The notes beneath the pieces are model-generated. The model worked only from the letters and a program-made list of their open reading frames with translations. It ran no database searches and was not told the origin of the DNA. Below are positions 5,716-10,496 of a stretch of DNA of 10,496 bases, piece after piece. The stretch covers positions 1 through 10,496 of the forward strand of contig JANPDA010000157.1 in NCBI GenBank assembly GCA_031431235.1, read 5' to 3'. The position numbers were made by a program, and so were the translations under genes. Within the stretch, counting starts at the first letter, position 1; each line of letters begins with the position of its first letter. This stretch comes from JANNSW01 sp031431235. Its GTDB lineage: Bacteria > Pseudomonadota > Alphaproteobacteria > Rhizobiales > Hyphomicrobiaceae.

Positions 5716-7941
5716 TCACAGGAAATTGTACGGGTCGACATCGACCTGTACGCGCAGGTCACCCTTGGGCTGCGGCAAAGCGTCGAGCCAGGCCTTCAGA
5801 TAGGCCTGGAGATCGACCTCCTTGGGGGCCTTCACCAGCAGGCGGAAGCGGTGGCGGCCGCGGATGACGGCGAGGGGCGCTTCCGCCGGTCCCAGCACCT
5901 CGATGCGGGCGGCGGGCGGGGATTTGCGGGCGGCGAGACGGGCGTAGTCCTCGGCCTCGGCTTTCACTCGCGCCGTAACCAGGATCGAGACGAGCCGGCC
6001 GAAGGGGGGCAGCATGGCGGCCTGGCGCAGCTGGATCTCGCGGTCGAGGAAGGCTTCGCGGTCGCCCGAGATGATCGCCTGCATCACCGGATGCTCTGGA
6101 AGATGGGTCTGCACGAAGCCGCGACCCGCCTTCTCGGCGCGGCCCGCGCGGCCCGTCACCTGATGCAGCAACTGGAACGTGCGCTCGGAGGCGCGCGGAT
6201 CCGCCTGGCCGAGTCCCAGATCGCCATCGACGATGCCGACGAGCGTCAATCCCGGGAAATTGTGGCCCTTCGCCACGATCTGGGTGCCGATCACGATGTC
6301 GGCTTCGCCCCGCGCGATCTGGCCGAGGATCTCGCGCAGCTCTTTGACCGAGGGCGTCAGGTCGCTGGACAGGATCGCAACCCGGGCGTCGGGAAAGCGC
6401 TCGCGCACCTCTTCCGCCACCCGCTCGATGCCGGGCCCGCAGGCCACGAGCCCACCGACCGTCTGGCACTTGGGGCATTTCTCCGGGATCGGCAGGTGGA
6501 AGCCGCAATGATGGCAGGTGAGGCGCTGGCGGAAGCGGTGCTCGACCAGCCAGGCGGAGCATTGCGGGCACTGGATGCGGTGCCCGCACGAGCGGCAGAG
6601 CGTCAATGGCGCATAGCCTCGCCGGTTGAGGAAGAGCAGCGACTGCTCGCCCTTGCCCATGTTCGTGACGATCTCGGAAACGAGCCGGGGTGCGAGCCAG
6701 CGCCCGCGATCGGGCTGGTCGGTCTTCAGGTCGATCGCCTGCACGTCGGGCAACAACTGGCCGGAATAGCGCTCGCCGAGTTTCAAGTGCCGGTAGCGGC
6801 CGGTGCGCGCGTTCACATGGCTCTCGATCGAGGGCGTGGCGGAGGCGAGCACGAGCGGGAAATTGCCCATATGCGCGCGCACCACCGCCATGTCGCGGCC
6901 CTGGTAGGAGACGCGGTCCTCCTGCTTGAAGGCAGTATCGTGCTCCTCATCGACGACGATGAGGCCGAGGTCGCTGAACGGCAGGAACAGTGCCGAGCGG
7001 GCCCCGATCACGGCGCGGGCTTCCCCGCTCGCCGCCGCCAGCCACACGCGGCCACGCTCGGCGGGACCAACGGAAGAGTGCCATTCGGCGGCACCGGCAC
7101 CGAACCGGCGCTTGAAGCGATCGGCAAAGCCCGATGTCAACGCGATCTCCGGCAGCAGGATCAGCACCTGCCGCCCCTTCAGCAGGGCGCGCGCGACGGC
7201 CTCGAAGTAGACCTCGGTTTTGCCTGATCCGGTGATGCCATCGAGCAACGAGACCGAGAAGCTACCGGCATCGACCGAGGCTTGCAGGCCATGAATCGCC
7301 AATTCCTGTGCCGGATTGAAGCTTCCCGTCACATGGTCGGGATCAGGCACCGGCAGCCGGGGGCGAGCAAGCTCGACATCGACCAGCGTGCCGCTTGCAA
7401 CCAGCCCGTCGATCACGGCGGTCGATACGGCGGCTTCGGCGGCGAGCGCGCTCTTGGCCCGGACCTGCCCGTCGCGAGCGACCTCGATCACTCGCTGCCG
7501 GCCGGGGGTGAGGCGATGCGGCGGCTCGCCGACGAGTTGCACGCCGAATTTCGGCGGCGGCGGCTCGAAGGCGGTCGAGGCGCTCATCATCAGCCGCAGC
7601 ACCATGCCTCGTGGCGAGAGCGTATAGCGCGCGACCCACTCGGCGAACCGCATGGAAAGCGCCGGCAGTGGCGGCACGTCCATGACCGCGATCACGACCT
7701 TCAGCCTTTTGGAATCGACAGACTTGCCACCCTGATCGCTGCGATCCCAGACGACGCCCATCCGCTGCTGGTTGCCGAACGGGACGAGCACGAACGAGCC
7801 CGGTGGCGCCTCGATATCGGCGGGCAGCAGATAGTCGTAGGTCTGGTCGAGCGCAACCGGCAGCAGCACGGGTATGCGGCGGCCATCGGCATCCGGGGTT
7901 GCTGCAGAGGTGGCGAAAAGGCTATCCAATGGGCTGCCCAT
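5716..7941 (-). CDS. priA: Primosomal protein N' (replication restart helicase PriA)
   Basis: The product is 741 residues, a normal PriA length. After the N-terminal DNA-binding region (about 20-200: IPVLLPVALDQTYDYLLP, GSFVLVPFGNQQRMGVVW) come the helicase motifs: Walker A GITGSGKTEVY (235-245), Walker B DEEH (331-334), SATPS (367-371), GTQIVAKGHNFP (552-563) and QVTGRAGR (594-601). Eight zinc-binding cysteines lie at 449, 452, 458, 461, 476, 479, 489 and 492. PriA is a 3'-5' helicase that recognises stalled forks and loads DnaB. I chose the ATG at 7941 because the conserved region begins soon after; the open frame upstream to 8388 is antisense to the aldolase gene. No strong Shine-Dalgarno sequence is seen. 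The final 58 codons are duplicated at 4192-4365, so this 3' end may have been replaced by recombination. Confidence 0.97.
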   Translation of the reverse strand: MGSPLDSLFATSAATPDADGRRIPVLLPVALDQTYDYLLPADIEAPPGSFVLVPFGNQQRMGVVWDRSDQGGKSVDSKRLKVVIAVMDVPPLPALSMRFAEWVARYTLSPRGMVLRLMMSASTAFEPPPPKFGVQLVGEPPHRLTPGRQRVIEVARDGQVRAKSALAAEAAVSTAVIDGLVASGTLVDVELARPRLPVPDPDHVTGSFNPAQELAIHGLQASVDAGSFSVSLLDGITGSGKTEVYFEAVARALLKGRQVLILLPEIALTSGFADRFKRRFGAGAAEWHSSVGPAERGRVWLAAASGEARAVIGARSALFLPFSDLGLIVVDEEHDTAFKQEDRVSYQGRDMAVVRAHMGNFPLVLASATPSIESHVNARTGRYRHLKLGERYSGQLLPDVQAIDLKTDQPDRGRWLAPRLVSEIVTNMGKGEQSLLFLNRRGYAPLTLCRSCGHRIQCPQCSAWLVEHRFRQRLTCHHCGFHLPIPEKCPKCQTVGGLVACGPGIERVAEEVRERFPDARVAILSSDLTPSVKELREILGQIARGEADIVIGTQIVAKGHNFPGLTLVGIVDGDLGLGQADPRASERTFQLLHQVTGRAGRAEKAGRGFVQTHLPEHPVMQAIISGDREAFLDREIQLRQAAMLPPFGRLVSILVTARVKAEAEDYARLAARKSPPAARIEVLGPAEAPLAVIRGRHRFRLLVKAPKEVDLQAYLKAWLDALPQPKGDLRVQVDVDPYNFL

Positions 7942-8029
7942 CACAAGAGACACAATAGCCGAAAGCCGAATCACATCGCGGACTTTAATCTCCCGGCAGG
8001 TCGGGATCGGGGCGAAGGCGAGGAGCGTC

Positions 8030-8680
8030 ATGAAGTTCTTTGTGGACACAGCCGACGTGAAGGAGATCCGCGAGCTGGCGGAATCGGGCCTGATCGACGG
8101 TGTGACGACCAATCCTTCGCTCGTCGCCAAGGCGGGCGGGGATTTCAAGAAGATCCTGAAGGAGATCTGCGCTGTCGTCGAGGGGCCGGTTTCGGCCGAG
8201 GTGGCAGCGACTGACCATGCCGGCATGCTGGACGAAGGCCGGCGCCTGGCCAAGATCGCCGACAACATTGTCATCAAGGTGCCATTGACCTGGGACGGCC
8301 TCAAGGCCTGCCGGACGTTGACGATGGAGGGGACCGGGGTCAACGTGACGCTCTGCTTCAATGCGGTGCAGGCGCTGCTGGCAGCCAAGGCGGGCGCGAC
8401 CTATATTTCGCCCTTCATCGGCCGGCTCGACGACATCGGGCTCGACGGGATGGAGCTCATCGGCGAAATTCGCTCCATCTACGACAACTATGCCTACGAC
8501 ACGCAGATCCTCGCCGCCTCGATCCGCAGCAGCAATCACGTGAAGGATGCCGCGCTCGCTGGCGCTGATGTCGCAACGGTGCCGCCGCAGGTGATCCGCG
8601 ACCTCGTCAAGCACCCGCTGACCGACAAGGGGCTCGCCACCTTCCTCGCCGACTGGGGCAAGACCGGGCAGAAGATATGA
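8030..8680 (+). CDS. fsa: Fructose-6-phosphate aldolase / transaldolase-like protein
   Basis: The product is 216 residues, the length of the short transaldolase (TalC/FSA/MipB) subfamily. The TIM-barrel landmarks are MKFFVDTADVKEIREL at the start (with D6), DGVTTNPSL (23-31), IVIKVPLTWDGL (80-91) with the Schiff-base lysine K83, NVTLCFNAVQALLAAKAGAT (105-124), and SPFIGRLDD (127-135). These enzymes carry out class I aldol chemistry in the pentose phosphate pathway region of metabolism. Whether this one is a true transaldolase or a fructose-6-phosphate aldolase cannot be decided from sequence alone. AGGAG at 8021-8025 precedes the ATG at good spacing. It is divergent from priA, with an 88-bp gap that must hold both promoters. 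Confidence 0.95.
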   Translation: MKFFVDTADVKEIRELAESGLIDGVTTNPSLVAKAGGDFKKILKEICAVVEGPVSAEVAATDHAGMLDEGRRLAKIADNIVIKVPLTWDGLKACRTLTMEGTGVNVTLCFNAVQALLAAKAGATYISPFIGRLDDIGLDGMELIGEIRSIYDNYAYDTQILAASIRSSNHVKDAALAGADVATVPPQVIRDLVKHPLTDKGLATFLADWGKTGQKI

Positions 8681-8747
8681 GGTTACGGGTTGCAGGTTGC
8701 AGGGAAAGAAGCGCCAATCTCGGCGCCGCTGTAGCCTGGAACCTATC

Positions 8748-9053
8748 ATGATCCTCGAGCACGCCCTTCTCGATGTGAGCGCGAGCGAGACCGAGGCCTA
8801 CGAGGCCGCCCTTTCGCAGGCCTTGCCACTGATTGCCGCATCACCTGGCTTCCTCGGCCTCGAAGTGCGGCCATGCCTCGAGCGCAGCGGCCGCTACCTG
8901 TTGCTGGTACGCTGGCAAAAGCTCGAGGATCACACCATCGGCTTTCGCCAGTCCGAGCGCTATCAGCGTTGGCGCGACTTGCTGCACCGCTTCTACCAGC
9001 CGTTCCCAGTCGTCGAGCACTATGGTGACGCCATCGCCACGATCAAACCCTGA
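8748..9053 (+). CDS. ABM-domain (antibiotic biosynthesis monooxygenase-like) protein
   Basis: The product is 101 residues of the dimeric alpha-beta barrel ABM superfamily: MILEHALLDVSASETEAYEA (1-20), ASPGFLGLEVRPCLERSGRY (31-50), LLLVRWQKLEDHTIGFRQSE (51-70), then WRDLLHRFYQ and VVEHYG near the C-terminus. The GFLG turn, the LVRW strand and the EHY end are typical. Members range from quinol monooxygenases to haem-degrading enzymes and many have no known substrate, so function stays open. The ATG at 8748 is chosen because family similarity begins there; the frame is open upstream to 8697 but that part is basic and unlike the family. It lies 67 bp after the aldolase gene on the same strand and may be co-transcribed. 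Confidence 0.85.
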   Translation: MILEHALLDVSASETEAYEAALSQALPLIAASPGFLGLEVRPCLERSGRYLLLVRWQKLEDHTIGFRQSERYQRWRDLLHRFYQPFPVVEHYGDAIATIKP

Positions 9054-9081
9054 TCCAGCTCGCCACTCACCATTCGCGTTC

Positions 9082-9126
9082 ATGATCGACCCCGAAGGCT
9101 GGCGGATCGAAGGTGTCACGCTCTAG
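9082..9126 (+). pseudogene. Possible gene start cut off at the MITE junction
   Basis: ATG at 9082 opens a frame encoding MIDPEGWRIEGVTL and then TAG. That TAG (9124-9126) is formed by the TA target site and first base of the MITE. The peptide reads like the start of a real protein, and the frame would continue if the MITE (and the IS beyond it) were removed. There is no clear ribosome binding site, so this is a weak call. The test is whether the sequence beyond the right end of the IS continues the frame. Confidence 0.3.
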
Positions 9127-9251
9127 TGTTCCGTCCCATTCATTCGATTCCGGCGAAGCTGGATCAATGAATGGAAAGACGGAGCACGAACAGAGAGTTG
9201 GCTAGTGGGCTGGCCATTCATTTGGGGTACCGAATGAATGAGTCCGAGCAC
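9126..9251. mobile_element. 126-bp MITE with TA target duplication (Tc1/IS630-type)
   Basis: The segment is bounded by TA at 9124-9125 and 9252-9253. Its ends (9123-9146 and 9231-9254, counted with the flanking CTAG) are inverted repeats matching at 20 of 24 positions; both begin CTAGTG and end CATTCATTCG. CATTCATT occurs at 9137 and 9215 and its complement AATGAATG at 9166 and 9233, so each half can also fold into its own hairpin. It has no coding capacity. Small size, TA target sites and terminal inverted repeats are the marks of a MITE moved by an IS630/Tc1-type transposase. The adjacent IS630 has different terminal sequence beyond CTAGTG, so it may not be the parent. Confidence 0.8.
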
Positions 9252-9343
9252 TAGTGGCCTGCCCCGGCTAATATGACTCATGTGCCGTCGCTGCGAACAG
9301 TGATTCTTCCTTTGTCGGGTTCAACCGGCAGGGCAAGGCGATC

Positions 9344-10479
9344 ATGGCAGCTAAGAAATTCATTGTCGAACTTGACGCGCAAGAGCGCGCACGACTGGAC
9401 GCCTTAATCTCCAAAGGCAAGGCGCCGGCGAAGGTGATCCTCAAGGCGCGCATCTTGCTGAAAGCGGACCGGGCCGAAGGTGGCGCAGGCTGGCTGGATG
9501 CGCAGATCGTCGAGGCGCTGGATACGAACCTGACCATGGTGTCGCGTGTGCGCGAGACGTTCGTGACCAAGGGGCTCGATGCCGTACTGACGCGCAAAAA
9601 GCGCGAAACGCCGCCTGTTCCGGCGATTTTCGATGGCGAAGCCCAAGCGAAGTTGACCGCATTGGCCTGTTCTCAGCCGCCGCCCGGTCACGCGCGCTGG
9701 ACCATCCGTCTGCTGGCGGAGCACGTCGTCGAGCGCAAGATCGTGCCGGCGGCGCACTTCAATACGGTCGGCCGCGCGCTAAAAAAAACGATCTCAAACC
9801 GCACCTGACCGACTACTGGGTGATCCCGCCGAAGGCAAACGCCGCCTTCGTCGCCGCGATGGAGGACGTGCTCGACGTCTATACGCGTCCGCATGACCCG
9901 GCGCGCCCGCTGGTCTGCCTCGACGAGACTTCGAAGCAACTGGTCGCCGAGACCCGCACGCCTGAGCCGATGCGGCCGGGGCAACCGGCGCGCCACGACT
10001 ACGAGTACAAGCGTAACGGCACAGCCAATCTTTTCATGCTGTTCGCGCCGCTGGAAGGCTGGCGTCACGTCGAAGTCACCGAACGGCGCACGGCCATCGA
10101 CTATGCGAAAATCCTGCGCGATCTGGCCGACATTCACTTCCCGAAGGCCGAAAAGATCGTGCTGGTTCAGGACAACCTGAACACGCACACACCGGCGTCT
10201 CTGTACGAAGCATTCCCGCCGGAGGAGGCACGCCGCCTTGTCGAGCGGTTCGAATGGCACTTCACGCCGAAGCATGGCAGCTGGCTCAATCTCGCCGAGT
10301 CGGAGTTGGCCGTTCTCTCCGGCCAGTGCCTCGACCGCCGTATCCCCGACGCCGCCACACTCACGACTGAGGTCGACGCGTGGCGCACGCGCCGCAATAC
10401 CCACAACGCCAAGGCCAATTGGCACTTCACGACCGCCGACGCCCGTGTGAAGCTGAAAAGCCTGTATCCCTCGCTTTAG
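9344..10479 (+). CDS. IS630-family transposase made by -1 frameshifting (two frames)
   Basis: Frame A (9344-9808) gives 154 residues starting MAAKKFIVELDAQERARLDA and including a helix-turn-helix (LDAQIVEALDTNLTMVSRVR) and the winged part RWTIRLLAEHVVE. Frame B, one base back, continues NDLKPHLTDYWVIPPKANAA and holds the DDE catalytic core: D in LVCLDETSKQLV, D in KIVLVQDNLNTH, and E in FTPKHGSWLNLAESE. The frames join at eight A residues (9781-9788); a -1 shift gives a fused protein of about 378 residues. All catalytic residues are present, so the element looks potentially active rather than decayed. The start ATG follows a weak AAGG ribosome binding site. Confidence 0.88.
9781..9787 (+). 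promoter_or_regulatory. Slippery heptamer A_AAA_AAA for -1 ribosomal frameshifting
   Basis: The transposase frame A reads CTA AAA AAA ACG over this site, so the heptamer is in the exact X_XXY_YYZ register needed for a -1 slip. After the slip the next codons are AAC GAT CTC, which restore the conserved NDLKPHL segment. Programmed frameshifting is well known in IS630 elements. I did not identify a stimulatory structure downstream. Confidence 0.75.
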
Positions 10480-10496
10480 GAGATTCAGGCCACTAG

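Larger units (their letters stand above)
9254..10493 (+). mobile_element. IS630-family insertion sequence, apparently complete
   Basis: The element is about 1.24 kb. The left end CTAGTGGCCTG (9251-9261) and right end CAGGCCACTAG (10486-10496) are perfect inverted repeats, each containing the TA that IS630 elements duplicate (9252-9253 and 10494-10495). Between them is one transposase split over two frames with a slippery site. The window stops exactly at the right end, so the right flank is not visible. The left TA is shared with the MITE. Confidence 0.88.

Noticed and set aside
5659..7227. 522-codon plus-strand frame opposite priA
   Set aside because: It is the antisense shadow of priA; all PriA motifs are on the minus strand.
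7942..8388. N-terminal extension of PriA by 149 codons
   Set aside because: It is antisense to the aldolase gene, and PriA similarity starts after the ATG at 7941.
8711..8726. 5-bp hairpin GCGCC/GGCGC between the aldolase and ABM genes as a terminator
   Set aside because: The stem is short and no T-tract follows; such repeats are expected by chance in GC-rich DNA.
7985..8749. 254-codon minus-strand frame opposite the aldolase gene
   Set aside because: It is the antisense shadow of a strongly conserved enzyme gene.

Overview
The window is a GC-rich chromosomal stretch from an alphaproteobacterium, most likely Hyphomicrobiales. The evidence is an alphaproteobacterial-type L36 protein (41 aa), a 216-aa fructose-6-phosphate aldolase/transaldolase-like protein divergent from priA, and a GcvA-type LysR next to a Rieske oxygenase. 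I cannot name the genus. Core genes alternate with accessory insertions.

Layout. 1-88: possible start of a membrane-anchored protein that leaves the window. 150-275 and 366-440: rpmJ and tRNA-Val(GAC), both on the minus strand. 441-808: no gene seen. 809-1657: a KilA-N/DinD-type protein with AT-richer codons and phage or plasmid flavour, on the plus strand. 1746-4148: a metabolic block on the minus strand with a LysR regulator, a Rieske non-haem-iron oxygenase alpha subunit and a small protein overlapping its end. 4192-5715: a small accessory island. 5716-7941: priA. 8030-9053: fructose-6-phosphate aldolase and an ABM-domain protein on the plus strand. 9124-10496: a 126-bp MITE directly joined to an IS630-family element that ends at the right edge of the window.

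The most interesting region is 4192-5889. A BrnT-type toxin, its overlapping HTH antitoxin and a third, apparently frameshifted gene form one minus-strand operon. Two 63-bp palindromic elements in the same orientation bracket it (4373-4435 and 5536-5598). Outside these lie two direct copies of the last 174 bp of priA: an orphan copy at 4192-4365 and the functional 3' end at 5716-5889. The copies differ at about 14 positions, nearly all synonymous. I infer that a ~1.5 kb cassette carrying its own priA 3' end inserted at, or recombined into, the end of priA. It would have restored the gene and left the old 3' end stranded beside the LysR gene. The toxin-antitoxin pair would then help to hold the cassette in place. 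No recombinase gene is visible, so the mechanism is unknown.

The right end is a second hotspot: a structured MITE and an IS630 element share a single TA dinucleotide, and a short reading frame stops exactly at the MITE junction. No CRISPR array, rRNA gene or complete prophage was seen.
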